Source of the DNA: Toxorhynchites rutilus septentrionalis
Taxonomy: Eukaryota > Arthropoda > Insecta > Diptera > Culicidae
Reading direction: 5' to 3'
Assembly (NCBI RefSeq): GCF_029784135.1
Contig: NC_073746.1
Span: 59,308,097-59,372,096 of the forward strand
DNA: 64,000 bases
A program made the translations under genes and the position numbers. Below are positions 26,101-41,100 of the stretch, piece by piece (within the stretch, counting starts at the first letter, position 1; every line of letters begins with the position of its first letter). Under the pieces are notes generated by a model. It searched no databases and was not told the DNA's origin. It saw only the letters and a list, made by a program, of their open reading frames with translations.

Positions 26101-29100
26101 AAAACATTCAAATAAACTCTTTCACATGAATGTATTTTTAAATTCCAGATTATTTTCCGGATCTTTCTCGATCCAAACGGAAAGAATTCCGTGCGTGCAT
26201 GTGTGTGTGTGTAGCGGCTGCTTCGAGATCTTCCCGGGGAACCGTTTGTAGCATCACTCTCCTCCTGATGGATTCCCTTCTGGCCTAAGGTGCACAAACA
26301 GGCTCTTGGTGACACCGTTCATCCGCGCTTTCATGATAAATGAAGAGCTTCACCACAACAGCGACAACATGCTCCAATCGCTGTTCAATTAGAACTGAGT
26401 GGATTTCCGAGCGGCGCTCGCTTATATATCGATTGGTGATTTCAATAGCCTATTTTGAAAGCAAATTTAAGACTATTGAAACAAGTTTTTGGATCAGAAA
26501 GTAACAAGTATAGAACGCGTAGACATTTTATCTTTCGAATGAAGTGTTTATCATACCATTTCGTTCAATTGTTTAGGAGCTATTAACCCTCAAAATCTCG
26601 GTCTCCGGCGTAACGCTTTCGTTTTCGAAACTTTGATTTTACACCCCGGTATAGAAATGAAAGACGTAGTCCTACGTCAAAAAAATAAAATCGCTGATCG
26701 AGGGATATCATAAGGCCTCGCAGTCTTTTCTTTGCTATGTCCTACTCAATGTTGGCTTTGACTGTTTCTATTTGAATATCAGTGCCTTTTGTTTTTCAAA
26801 CATGTGTCGGCTTTCCACCGAAAGGGTTTGACATTTTAAAACAATATTTCGGAGCATCTTTACCGAACAAAATCACTCGTTGTCTCACAGAACATACTAA
26901 ACAATGATCTTAGATGAATTGGGTTCAAAAAATATTTTGAATTTTACACAAAATTCCGACTAAAACACTAAAATTCCACTAGCGAAAGAACAATTCTACA
27001 AACTGTTTTCAGTTTGTTGATCGGTTTTGTTTTCTTGTTTGTTTTGACAGAAACGCCACGCCGCGACTTTTTATTTTTTATCCCATTTATTTATTTTAGG
27101 CTCATTAGTATTTTAACTGTAACAGAGCCGAATTTGAATCGTGTACATGTCACATGGTTATCATATCTATAATTATAGCACATTACACACAGTTGCCATT
27201 CGCCAGTATTCCTTTTATACCATTGCATATGGTACATTTACACAGTAGCCATTTAGGCGTAAGAGTATTCTTTCTGTTCTTCCATTATCCATCCAATCCA
27301 GTTGGACCACCGGACAGCGGAGACAGTTGATATGATCATTGTTGAGTTATTTATAGAACAGCAGCCCGATGTGTCTTGCAGAGCAGAGCAGTTGTATGGA
27401 TGAATCGATCTTGTTTCGACCGTGGATCGATCTCCATCGCTGATGATTTGTTGCGTGGACGTAGCTATTCTGTAACAACACAAAGATGGTCAATGAGGGC
27501 CCTGAGTTTTGAACTCACAATCGATCGCTTACTAAGCGAACGCGCAACCAATGTGGCTACGGAGACCCCCCACGCCGCGACTTGAAACGTATGTAATGGC
27601 CAGTGAGTACAAAGGGCATCATAAGATTTGCAAAAAAAAATAATCTAACTAGCAGAGTCAGAGAGTGTCGGTTTACACAAAGTGTCGATTTTACCCGGAC
27701 TTCCTCAACTTTGTGCGACGAGTGAGTTTTTGAGCGTAATGTACTGAATTCAATACTCGGCGGTAAATTGAAAAATGGGCTTTAGCATAGAAGCATGAAT
27801 CTATTTTCAGCAGAGAACCAGGAATCGACCGTCGACTCCTGTGTAGACCCTACACACGATAGCTGTGGGCTTAGGATGAAGGCGCATGTGGTGACTGGAA
27901 AACGGCTGCCCAAGATCGATGATCTCGGATAACTGTATTTCGTTCGACGCAAGATCGATAACGGTATATTGTTACGAAAATGAGTGACTGAACTCGATGT
28001 TTCCTTATTTTTGTTCATAAAAAATACAACACGAAGGAGCATCGTCCAAGACACTGTACATCATAGGTTTCAGCATATCCAGATAGAAGATGAATTTTGA
28101 AAATGAACTCCGCATTGATCGAAATCCATTACATGGTGACGATTTATAGTGTACCGATGTTGCATCGCGTCTATCTCCATATTTTTTTTTCCAAAATATA
28201 TATTTTATTAAGGCACATATGGCGTTAGCATGACGGGGCCGGGAGTTCAATATTTTGACAATTTTTGTCTTACGACTATGTTAGTAATATGTAACCGATT
28301 ACTCGCGGTTGGCCGATTGCGCGTTTAGGTTGTAGTGATTGGACATAAGCCGAGATATCACGCGAATGAAATCACGACCTACATTCAATCCCTTGAACCA
28401 TGCACTCGTCGAGACCTTAGGGATAATCGTGTGTAACCAACGACCGAACTCATCACCACTCCACATGCGTTGCCAACTTACGAGCGTATACTGACGAGGA
28501 ATGTGGAAAAATTCATTGTAAGCAATTTGCCTTTCAAAAAGTGTGCCTTTTAAAGCGCCCACCTTAGCTAGCGAGTCCGCTTTCTCATTCCCCGGAATCG
28601 AGCAATGAGAGGGAACCCATGCTATGGTAATCTTGAATAATTTTTCGACCAAAACACTCAATAGTTGTCTTATTCTTGTTAGGAAATAAGATGAGCGTTT
28701 ATCAACCTTCATTGAGCGGATTGCCTCTATTGAGCTGAGGCTGTCTGAAAAAATAAAATAGTGGTCGATGGGCAATGTTTCAATGATCCCCAGTGCGTAG
28801 TATATCGCACCCAGTTCAGCGACATACACGGAACAAGGATCTTTGAGTTTGAAAGAGGCACTGGAATTTTCATTGAAGATGCACAAGCCAGTGGACCCGT
28901 TTATGAATGAACCGTCAGTAAAGAACATTTTATCAGATCTAACTTTCCCATATTTTTCCGAAAATATCGACGGAATAACATTGGAGCGTAGATGATCTGG
29001 GGTTCCATGGTATTTATTTTTTTTGTCGCATGGACAGATCAAAAATGACAGAGGAATTGCAAAAGTATGGGAAGCAAACTTGGTTGGAGATGCCTGGTGA

Positions 29101-32100
29101 AGGGTGCGCTTCATGGGTAAGGTACTCATGGTATAAAGACATAAAATTTGACTGAGGAATCAGTTGGAGTCGATTTTCAAAGTTATCAATCACCAATGGA
29201 TTCATGATCTTGCAACGGATGAGAAATCTGTAGGATAATTCTGTGAACCGAATAATAAGCGGGGGTACTCCTGCCAAGACTCAACGATATTGTATTCTCT
29301 CTAGCTTGAGAATATGAATCCTGGCAGCTGATCGGAAGCAAAAACTGCTATATTCTAACACTGATAATATCGTTGTTTTGTACAACTGAATGAGGTCTCC
29401 TTGATGGGCACCCCACCGTGTTCCGGTTATTGTTTAGAGAAAACTGATTCTTTGCTGGCATTTCTGTTTCAGATACGCAATGTGTCTCCCCCAGGTACAT
29501 TTGGAATCAAAATATACACCCAGGTATTTGAAAAACATAGAGTGTTGGATCGTTTTGCCGGATAGTTGAAGCTGGAATTGGGCGGGCTCGTGCTTCCTAG
29601 AAAAAACGACCATTTCAGTTTTCTCCGTAGAGAATTCGATACCCAGCTTGAGGGCCCACGTGAACAGATTGTTCAGGGTATCTTGCAACGACTTTTGCAG
29701 AACGACGGGATTAGTACCCGTGATGGAAATAACTCCATCGTCTGCATGTTGTCTCAGCGTGCAGTCTCTAGTTAGACAATCATCCATATCATTGACGTAA
29801 AAACTCTACAAAAGGGGGCTTAGGCAGGAGATCTCTCCATATGTACGAGGGTCACTATTTATATTTCGGGAACAGAAACAAAAACAAATAGTTAAGCTGC
29901 GAATATATTTTTATTGTTTTTCAAAGTACTCGCCACGATGATCGATACACTTTTGCATGCGCTTAAACCAATTTTCAAAGCATTTATTCCAATCGACACG
30001 AGCCTTTTTTTTGAGCGATTGTCAAATTATGTGGGATCCAACGTGAACATAATTTTCGCACAACTAAGTGTTCATGTAAAATCGCATATATGCTGGTGGA
30101 ACTAATGCTTAGGGATGCCTCAATCTCACAATAGCTTACATGACGATCGTGCTTAATCATTTCGTGCACAGCATCGATGTTTTCTGGCACTACAGTCGAT
30201 TTTGGACGACCTTCATGAAACTCGTCGGACAGCGAACTACGACCACGATTGAATTCACTATACCAGCGATACATAGTGCTTTTTGATGGAGCTTCATCGC
30301 CAAAAGTCAAATTTAGTTGATTGACGCACTCTTGTTGTGATAATCCACGTCGAAAGTCGTAAAAAATTATCGCACGAAAATGTTCACGATTCAGTTCCAT
30401 TTTTTTGCCGAGACCAAACTTTCAACTAAATATAAAATAAACAAATAGCGTCCGTATTACAAAATGTTCTGAGTACGTATATCGTCAAAAATGTCAAACT
30501 TTACGATGGAACCGTCAGATGGACTCACATGACATCAACGTTGCCAATTCCCGAAATATAAATAGTGACCCTCGTATAAGCTCAAAAAATACTATTAACT
30601 ATTAACATGGTTCGTAGTTTTGTTCATAAGCACACGGTAGCGACAGTCAAAAAAGTTTGATGTTCAAATGCGATGAATGAATAGCTGGTCGTGGTATGTA
30701 TTAAAAATTCGAAATAGAATCCAAAATTTAAATGTTTTTATTTTAAATTATTTTTTTATAAAGACAGAGTAATTGGTGAAAAAATTTGATAGAAACAACA
30801 TTTCGAACTAGTAACCTTCCAAGTTAGTCTATAATTCCTGATTTATTTAATCTGTATTTTTGTATTTCGAGGGTCATAGAATAAACTGATAAATGGACCA
30901 AAGATTAGATAGATTGAGATATTCCACTGGATATTGGAGGAGATATTGCCAAATGTTTGGGAGTGACTAACCGAGCCATATAGGTGTGTCTGAAGACTGT
31001 TAATTTTAATTTAATTTAAAATCTATTGAAACTTACTTGTACACCCACTATTACTAATGTTAAGACATGTTAGATCTTTTTGTCGTTTCATTTAAGTAAG
31101 CAAATATAGTTCCCTTGAATTTAAATAATCGTCTGATACATAATTTACATTTGCATCACTCATTAATCGAGGATTTGTAACAAAAAAATATATTTACCTA
31201 TGTACAGACCCCCTTCGATTTTGGCAACACGCCCGAATATTTTATGTTGCCAGAATCGAACCGTGCCAAAAACTATTGAGAAAAAATTTTTTTTTGTTAA
31301 ATTTTTAGTGGTTAAAAGTATTTAGGGATCAAGAAAAAAAACATGACGCGAATATTATAGCTTTTGCTCTCGTCGGGTACACTATGGTATACACTGAAGA
31401 GTGTACTGCTCAGGGGCTAAAGATGGCAAAATATAGAATAACTTTATGACATGCGCAAATGCTATGGGTACTCACAAATTGACGATGTTTATAATTGGGA
31501 AACTAAGAACCCATAGGGCTTTCAAAAACGTGCAAATACCCGTTGAATATGTCGCTTCGAAAAATGCATGGACGACTCGCGACATATTTCAGAAGCGGTT
31601 TCTCGAGTCTTTTGTACCAAATATTCGGAAATTTTCCAGTAGAGTGGTAATCGAACCAAAGGCCGTTCTCCTTCTTGAGAATGGTACGGTCCATCATTTC
31701 CAACATGAGCTCATTTCGGATGACGGCTTGATAGAGGTGATGTTTCTTGTGACCCCTTTATTGCAGCCCATGGACCAATAGGTCATTCAAATTACCAAAA
31801 CAAGGTATCGAGACAAACTACATCTCGAAATCGCTAATGAGCCACTTCAAGCCATGGGTGAAGAAAATCAACATTGAAGATGTTTCTTTTTGGCTGCATG
31901 AAACATGGATAGATGTCTCCGAAACAGTGATTCAACGATCTTGGAAAAATATAGACTGGGTAGCTGGAACTGCTGCACAAAGACTTTGCGTATATTGTTC
32001 GATTTCCAGATGGACATCGACACAGTCGAAACAACGAAATATCCCGAGGAAGAATTTTGCGTTGATGAATACTCATACGCGAAAATTATCTCTCTGATAC

Positions 32101-35100
32101 TGAATAAGGACGACAAAGGGTGCGACGACATAGAGAAATAAGGAGATGACGAACATTCCTTTGATAAACAAGGAGACGAAGATTCGATTTTGGTGGACAT
32201 CGTACTTCTAGACCCAGCATTGACCCGAACCCACCAAGTCGCTCAAGAAAACAGCAATTACTTGAATAAAGATGAAATAAGAAAGAGAAAATTAATTTTT
32301 CAATAATTATTTCTTAAGGACAAGGTCGTTGGAAAATACAAATGGCGGCCTCTTAGGGTTTTTACCATGCCATCTAGCATTTTTTGAGGCACACATCTCA
32401 ACAAATTCAAACGAACCATCCTTGAAATTGGTACTCATAGCTTGCTGCAGTCCAGCATACATTTACATTTAACAATTTCAGGTACGAGTCGTTTGTATTT
32501 ATTGAGATGTGTACTTCGATAAATGCGGGGTGGCAGAATCATATTATCTTTTTTTTCACATTGTTTAAATTAGTTGAATGAAGGTCGAGAAAATAAAAAA
32601 AACAGAATTTAAGAAAAATCGTTCGTTTTTGGCACATGTACCGAAATCGAACCGTGCCAAAAACGAAACGTGCCAAAATCGAACGGGGTCTGAAGTACGA
32701 GATTTTATGAAGCAGTTGATTTCCGTATATACAAACATGATTTGTTCGACATAGTTCTCACACATACACGATTCAAAAATCATTTGGCTTAACTCAAAAC
32801 TCGACATTTAATCAAGACGAGAAATTTGGCATGGAAAGTTAAATTAATAAGGTAAGCGGTTCATTCAAGCGAAAAAATACAATTAAATGACTCAAATTTC
32901 CCACATAATGTTTAGGTCTAGTAATCGAATCACACACGTCAATAAAATAAGAATTATCTTACCTTGATTATCGATGATGGACGCGGACGCACGAACGGTG
33001 TAAAAGTACTTGACCATCGCCTCGTCGCCTTCGGCCGCCGCTATATGCAGTGCCGTCTGACCTTCGCCGTTCTGCAAATCCACGTTGGCGCCGTAGTCAA
33101 TCAGAATCCGGGCCATCTCGACATCTTTCCGCCGGGCGGCGAGATGCAACGCCGTGTCACCATTGGTGGTCGTGGCCTACCAGAACCAGCCGGTTATTCG
33201 AAAAATGCGTAGAAATAAAACATACCCAGAATAAAAGAGATCATGTTAAAGTTACTCGAAATCAGTTTGCGAGCGCGCACGGGTAATCTCAACACGCTTT
33301 ACATCATCAAATGGATCGAGAATGATGCCCCATTGGCGACGCATGCTGCCGATTGTATATATCCAATAAGTTGCTGTAAAAAGATCACTTCACTGATTCG
33401 ATGGTCTTGTTCAAGAAATAATAAAACTGTTGCATCATTATTAGGACTCTCATCGCATACTTGCACCGCACACATCAGCACCGTTTCACGAGCTCACCAT
33501 AACTGTGCTCACCAGTCGCGAATTCAGTCGGTCAGCTAAACCTACCCAAGATCCGTTCCACATGCCAGTGGCCCAGGCATAACCCAGGACAGAGGACAGC
33601 ATGACGAGCAAGCAGCAGCAGCAGCAACAGAGGAAGATGTTTTTCCACAGAGTCATTCTTCCCAGCGCTTGGGCCTACCAACCGGAAGGAAGCAAGAAAG
33701 GGAAAGTCCACTGTAGAGTGGGAGTAGTAGATTGCATTCTTTTTTCTCGCTTAGCATTTGTCCACACGGTAGCAGGCCGTTCGACCGAACTTCGCAGCTG
33801 ACACCCTTCATCCGGTTTGCGTTACGATGATATGTACATATGTATAGTCGATCAAAACCGTTCGGGGCGAGAAAATGAACCTCTGCTTTTCATGCCCTCG
33901 AATTGTATCAAAATAAGTATTGAAAATTTGATTTTTATTGTAGAAAATATGGGGATCATTAGGGTTTTGAATTGAATTTCGGCTCGACGACAAACATGTT
34001 CAATATTATCCGTCACAAAATTCTGAACCTTTCAAAAAACAGTATGCATTAACTAGCGTCATTTATTAATACTTAGTTGAGATTTCTTAAGCCAAATAAC
34101 ACGCCTCGAATGTATTCCGAGCGGCAAGCTCTAGAATACGCGTGACCACAGTGCAAGTCGAAGGAAATTTCTCTGACGAAAAAGTCCCTGGCCAGAACGG
34201 GAATCAAACCCGAACACCCGGCATGATAATGTGAGACGATAACCACTCGGCCACTGGTGCACTTATATTACGGAGGTCGTTCAAAAAATAAGTTTCAGTG
34301 CCTCACAAATCGTGGAAAAATAAAGTTAGGACAAAAACAAGGTGATTTTCGTAATCTACGTTTTATTTTATTTTTTCTACATAATCGCCGTAACGTTCGA
34401 GGCATTTTAAATAGCGTGGCACGAGTTTTTCTATTCCGAGCGCGAAGTGCGTAGCGTCCAACTTTTTGAAGTACGATGTAACTGCGTCACGAATTTCTTC
34501 AGTGTTATCGAATCGTTGACCGCGGTGAACGCGGAATCGTTGACATCCGGAGATATACGAAGAAAAATTAACCTGCATGAAGGTGAATTCATTATACAAA
34601 CTCATAAACCCAAATTAAGAAAGAGCTTTGCTTGATCACACGGTTCCTTTTTCTTTTTTATACACGATTCCTTTTCCATGGTTCCTTTTTTATACACGGT
34701 TCCTATTTCTCTTGAAATTACAAAAAAATATATTGAGCAGTATCAGAACCAAAACATGTTCTGAAACACATCACAGTAAATATCGTTCCGAATTAATTAT
34801 TGAAGTAGTTATGAAATTGATAACATTTGAAATCTACAATGCAAAGGTCACTATCGAGTTGCTTCTCGCAAAAATGTCGACGCTTGCCCACGGTGAGGTG
34901 GTAGGGGGCTTAGATAATGTCCACGTGGACACGTCAAGTATTTTTTTAAGTAAAACATTCATGTTTATGATTTTTAGTACTATCAATCAATAAAAAGACT
35001 TCCCTGACTTCTTCCCTGAAATGTATATTCTGAAAGAAACGCACATGAACTGGGATCGATCAATTTATTCGAATCGGTAATAGAGGACCATGAATTCCGT

Positions 35101-38100
35101 CAGGATAAAGACTCCCAAAGAATGTTGGAATTTCCACCATGCTTCCACCAAGCAACTAGTATCGATGAATTCCAACAAGTACTGCTCACAGTTCAACATA
35201 TTTAAAATCAACGATCCCGGACGCTTCTAGGACGCTTCTAAAGGGTGAACACGAAATTATTGCGACACCGAAAATGTCATGCCATTTTTCTAATAATGTT
35301 TAGAATCAAACCAAAATTTTAGGGTAATTTTATACATATATTTACTTCAAAAATCAAAAGAAAAGTTAATCGATGGAGTGTCAAATTGAACGCATTTTCG
35401 CTTGATGCCCTCCATCAAAGTTTTTACAGTGTCATCCGGTACCAATTTCTCAGTTTTTTTTCCATTTTCTTAACATGTCCTTGTCGTCTTTGACTGTCTT
35501 CTTGTTCTTCCGAAGTTCCCGCTTCATTATTGCCCAGTACTGCTCCACCGGACGCAGCTCCGGACAGTTTGGCGGGTTCATGTCCTTTGGAACAAAATGA
35601 ACAGAATTGGCCTCATACCACTCCAGGACACTTTTAGAATAGTGGCATGATGCCAAATCTGGCCAAAATAGCGGAGCTTCGTCGTGCTGCTGCAAGAACG
35701 GCAAAAGGCGCTTCTCGAGGCACTCAGATTTGTAGATCTCGCCATTTACTGTGCCCTTGTCACGAAAGGCTCACTCCTCAGTCCGCAAGAGCAGATGGCC
35801 TGCCAAACGAGATATTTGGAGGCGAACTTCGACATTTTCTTCTTCTTAAATTTGTCGTCCACATCGAACTTGCTCTTGCCGGTGAAAAACTCTAACCCCG
35901 GAATTTGCTTAAAATCGGCTTTTATATACGTTTCGTCGTCCATCACACAGCAGCCATATTTTGTCAGCATCTTCTCGTAGAGCTTCCGTGCCCGAGTTTT
36001 AGCCGTCGATTGTTGCCGCTCATCGCGGTTTGGGAAGTTCTGTACCTTGTATGTATGTAGTCCAGCTCTCTTCTTTGCATTCTGGACGTAGCTCTGCGAC
36101 ATGTCGATCTTTTTAGCCAAATCACGGCTTGAGACGTTGGGATTTGCTTTAATCATCCGCTTCACATTTCCCTCCGTCTTTTTGTTTTTCGGTCCCGGTT
36201 TTCTTCCAGCTCCTTTGCCATGATCCAACGTCAACCACTCCTGGAACCGCTTCAACACTCTGGAGACGGTTGAATGGTGAATGTTCAACATTTTTCCCAA
36301 CTGCCGGTGTGACAGGTCAGGAAATTCCAGGTGTTTGGAAAGAATTTGTTCTCTCGACTCGCGTTGGTTCACCTCCATTTTCGTTGAATCGAAAAACACG
36401 ACTTCGAGTTTGACAGCATGTAGACAATACACATCAATGCGAAAGTGTGCAAAATTTGGTTGATTTTTACCCAATGGTAAAAAAGTTATGCCCTGTGTCG
36501 CAATAATTTCGTGTTCGCCCTTTAAAACTCCACCCACCTTACTCACCAGATACTGCATCTTCAGATAATTAACTGTTATGATTCCTTTAAGAACTTCACT
36601 TCACTGTATAGCAAAAAAACGACTTGCCCAGTTTTCTGACGAGAAAACAAATATGTTCTGAGAGGATGGAATTCTCAAGTTGCGTGACGGATGCTGAAAT
36701 ATTGTGGAACAAATCCATTGTCATTATCCCTTCCCAAAAACGGAGCAATCAACGCGAATAGTAAACTAATGTTATCATGAATCTGTGGATGAGTTAAATG
36801 ATTGAAATGATGAAATGACAATGTCGACACTGTCTAACGTATATGCGTTTGAGCGGCAATTCGGGTGTGTTGAACAAACCAAAACTAGCAATACGTTACA
36901 ACATTTTCACAATTTTAACAGCACAATGGTATCAACATCTTTTTTTTTTGTTTATACCACTTCTGGATTGTTTCGAGATTCGCTTTTCCTCGATAAATGA
37001 CGATAACTGTTTTCAAACAATATGCTTGATTTCATTGCTTATGGAGATAACGTAAAAGGAATTCAGAAAAAAATAAAAAAAATAATGAGCTCCCGGACAA
37101 ATATTTACTATTAATAAGCGAAAAAATGAATTTTCTAGACTTTTTTTTCTAATAACAGGATGAATTTCTCGTGGACAACAGAGGGAGGGGTATAAGGAAT
37201 GACCACGCTTGTCCACAGAGGGGGAAGATGAGGGATGTCTAAAATCATACTATTTCTGTTCACGAGGTATGTGAACAGCCCCTTGATGTGCTATATTTCA
37301 GACTATTCTGCGCCATACGGATAAACACTCACATCTGAACTTCGTGGATAATTTGATTCTAAGAACCTCTCGGTTATTTTCAAATCGGCATAACTTACTT
37401 GTTCGGCTTCTGTTGGCATGTCGCATGTTTTATCTTCGACTTTTCCAATTTTCCTAATGCTGAATTACTTGATTTTGACTGATTTTTGTATCTTTTTCAC
37501 TGTGTTGACCACATTTTTTTTGTTATTGTTTATTTATTTGTGTATTTATTTATCATTTGTGCATTCCATACCGAACCGATCTAGTGGTTCTCAGATTTTC
37601 ATTAAAATTGGTAATTTGGTTCTTTATCGCAAAACATTAGACCCCTTTTTTTCATTTTTTTTATTAGGGTGCCCATTTCCATTTGAGAGTGGTCCGAAAA
37701 ATCAATTTTTTCATTTTTTCCCTAAAATGACGTTTTTCATAAATTCATAGCTTTTGAACCACTCAACCGATTTCGATGATCGACTCGCAAAAAAATGGAT
37801 TTTATTTTCGTTATGATTGATTGTAGTCGCTTTTCATTGTTTTCATGGTTTTGAACTAAGGAACGCTATATTTTTCTTGAATGCTGAGGATGTTTTACAC
37901 AATATAACTCGATATCAGAGAAGCTTTTTTCTAGGAAAACTGATTTTTCGCACCAACGGTTAACTTTGAAAAATCATATCCCAAAAACAAAAAACAAACG
38001 ATCTGATATCGAGATATACTAAAAATCCTCAACTTTCAAAAAAAATCATCAGCTTTCAAGGAAAATTAAAAAAAAACACCACCTTCTAGTTCAAAGCCAC

Positions 38101-41100
38101 GAAAACAATATAAAACAACTACAATCAATAATTACGAAATAAAATAAATTTTTTTGCAAGTTCAATATTTTTTTAAAAGTACAAATTAATCATTGGCTTC
38201 AATTTGATATGTCGATCATCTTAATCGGATCAGTGACTCAAATGAATTTTTGAAAAAAGTCATTTTTGGGAAAAAGTGAAAAAACATGATTTTTCAGACC
38301 ACCCTAAAATGGAAGTGGACACCATAATAATAAAAAAATAGAAAATACGGGTTTATTTTTTTTGCGATAAAAAAAAAGTATCACTTTTGACGAAAATAGA
38401 AGAACCACTATCGGTTTGGCTTGGAATGGCTTATTTATGTATTTATGTATTTATGTATTTATGTATTTATGTATTTATGTATTTATGTATTTATGTATTT
38501 ATGTATTTATGTATTTATGTATTTATGTATTTAGGTATTCATGTATTTATGTATTTATGCATTTATGTATTTATGTATTTATGTATTTATTTATTTATGT
38601 ATTTATATATTCACGTATTTATGTATCTATGTATTTGTGTATTTATGTATTTGAGGTGCTCAAACTGAAAAGGGTTCAAGTGACATCATCAATTTCTCTA
38701 CATCGACTATCTTTTTTGGTCATAACTTAGCTGCAATTTCATTCACAGATTGATTTGACAATGTGGAAGATAAGTCAGAACCTCATCTATCGGATACTGT
38801 GGCAAAATTAAACTGGAACTTTTTGCAGTTGAGTTATCAACTAAAGAGAAATCGATCAAACCACTTCCACCCCTTCCATTCTAAGCCCCTCATTTATGTA
38901 TTTATGTAATTATGTAATTATGCAATTATGTATGTATTCACAAACATTTCAATTTTTTTTCTTTATATGTCTGAAGTCTAGTAATTCAGAATTTTCCCTT
39001 GGTGAAGGATTTTTCGGAATCCCCATTGTTTATCGAGAGGCATTTTAGTGCCACGGTGTCTAATCTGGTACTACCTTGACTAAAAAAAATGAACGCGTTC
39101 TTCTAAAAAACTATTTTTTTTCAAATTGGCCTACATGATATCTCAAGTTCTACTGAACCGATTTATTTCAGATTCATGGGATAGTATCATTATACATCTC
39201 TCTATCACATGAACCAATAAAAAAAATCCTTTTTTTTTCGAAAAATTGGAATCATTACAAAAAACGCATCAAAACCAATTTTTTTTTCCGACGGCCGCAA
39301 TTTTGTCTGAACATGTTTTTTGGCTTGTCCAAGGTTCATACAATAGCGGTTTCTTTACTAATTAGGAAACTATTGATGGTTATGTTTTTGATGTCTTGAA
39401 GGACTGAAATTGTGTACGCACTGTTTTTTTAGCCCCCCACTTTACTAGTTTGTAACTTTTTTTTTGTTTCGTTTAATCAGTTTTGTGTTTTCAAACAATT
39501 AATAAACAAATAATGAAATAATGGATATTAAAATGAATAGTGAAAATTTGAACAGAGCACCAAAAAAACGTGCAAAATTTGTGCCTTCATCCTAGAAGTG
39601 TAAACAACGTTCCTATTTTTAATCCGAGCAGGTCGTTTTTTCTACCAACATGATTATGACGTAGCCAGGGTGATTAGAACTAGGAAAAGTGACTAACTTG
39701 ATGGTGTAAACTTAGTTTTTTTCCTATTCATTGGAAACTGTTCCAAGTAGACGAGAGTCCCATATTATCTTGAGATTCAAATCAGAAAACAGGTCATGTT
39801 TTCATGTAATAAAGTTAACGTTAATAACTATTTATGCTGCGAACGGATTTTACCGATTTGCATACCAAATCGAATCAGAAACTGTCTAAGATTTGTTTGA
39901 TATGCCATACATTACAATCACATAGTCTGAATATGGTTTAAATTTATGAAAATTGGAAGCATTCCCATTTCCCCATACATTTGTTCTGTCCATTTGTGTG
40001 CTTTCCCGAACAGAGCTGTCAATATCAAGCAACTTATGTAGCCGCTAGAATAGAAACAACGAAGGGGATAACGAAAAGAAAATATTTACGAAGTAAACTC
40101 CACCCTTGCATAATAAGAAGCTGTGGCTAGCGTATAAGTAATGCATCTTCTCTGCGGAAAATTTTCAGTGTCTTTCTGTGTCCGAAACAATAGTCGCTTT
40201 TTCTGCTCGTTTTGTGTTAAATGTTTCATGTTCCCCTCGAGTTGTGAACGCTAGCGAATATTTCACATGAAGTGTTTGTGTTTGGATGTTTCATTTTTAT
40301 CGCTGCAACTATGTGCATTTGTTGGACACGTGTTTGATTCTTGTTGATTGGTGATGCACGGAAGATGCTTCTCGTTAAATACTCAGTGCAATGCGTGCAT
40401 TGATATGAAGAAACGAATTGCGACATATGACCAATTAGTGTATTGTTCTCGCAAAGGGAAGAAAGAATCGTTGCATCTCGAAATGATTCTACAAAACCAC
40501 GCAAGCCATCAAACCTTATCAGAGTCCCCGGAACTTTTTACTAAAGAGTTATTTATGAAATTTCGAGGTATTCGCAAATAATATCCGATATGATAAGCCA
40601 TCAAATTACAAAAAAAAGATTGCGTAGTCCTAAGCGGTCGTGTCTCAGATACAACCCCTCGATTTTTTTAAATTTGCCAACTCCATCACTTTCAATTGAT
40701 TCGCACGTCAAAACCTTTCCGGTTATCACGACCTCGAGATCAACTTTGTGAGAGGGCATGTAAACGCGACACTCAAGTGTAAAATTTTGACCGGAAACGA
40801 TTATGTTTGGGCGCTTCCGGTCAGCCACGACAACACGCAACCTGTTTGATTCAACCTTTGAAATTTCATAAAATTTAGGTTTATTTAGCAGGATCTTCCA
40901 TGACCTGCATTACTCTAAAGATATTTCCTTTGGGCTTGCAAACAAAGAGGGGCCTCAATATATCCATATCAGGAGATCTTCCACCCTTTGACATGTATAA
41001 GACATCAAATGTAATATTCAATCATTTTGATAGTATTTATAGCTATGTTAAATTTAGCACACGAATGCGAATGAACCTAAGTCGGTTGCTGCTCGATTTG

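Noticed and set aside
33601..33801. Plus-strand frame with a Gln run
   Set aside because: The Gln run comes from a CAG repeat; there is no domain and no supporting signal.
34200..34260. A functional tRNA gene
   Set aside because: The tRNA-like head has A and B boxes but continues into a SINE body shared with 56959-57237 and does not form a clear complete cloverleaf.
38387..38730. Two overlapping frames of about 100 codons rich in MYLCIYVF
   Set aside because: They are translations of the (ATGTATTT)n tandem repeat.
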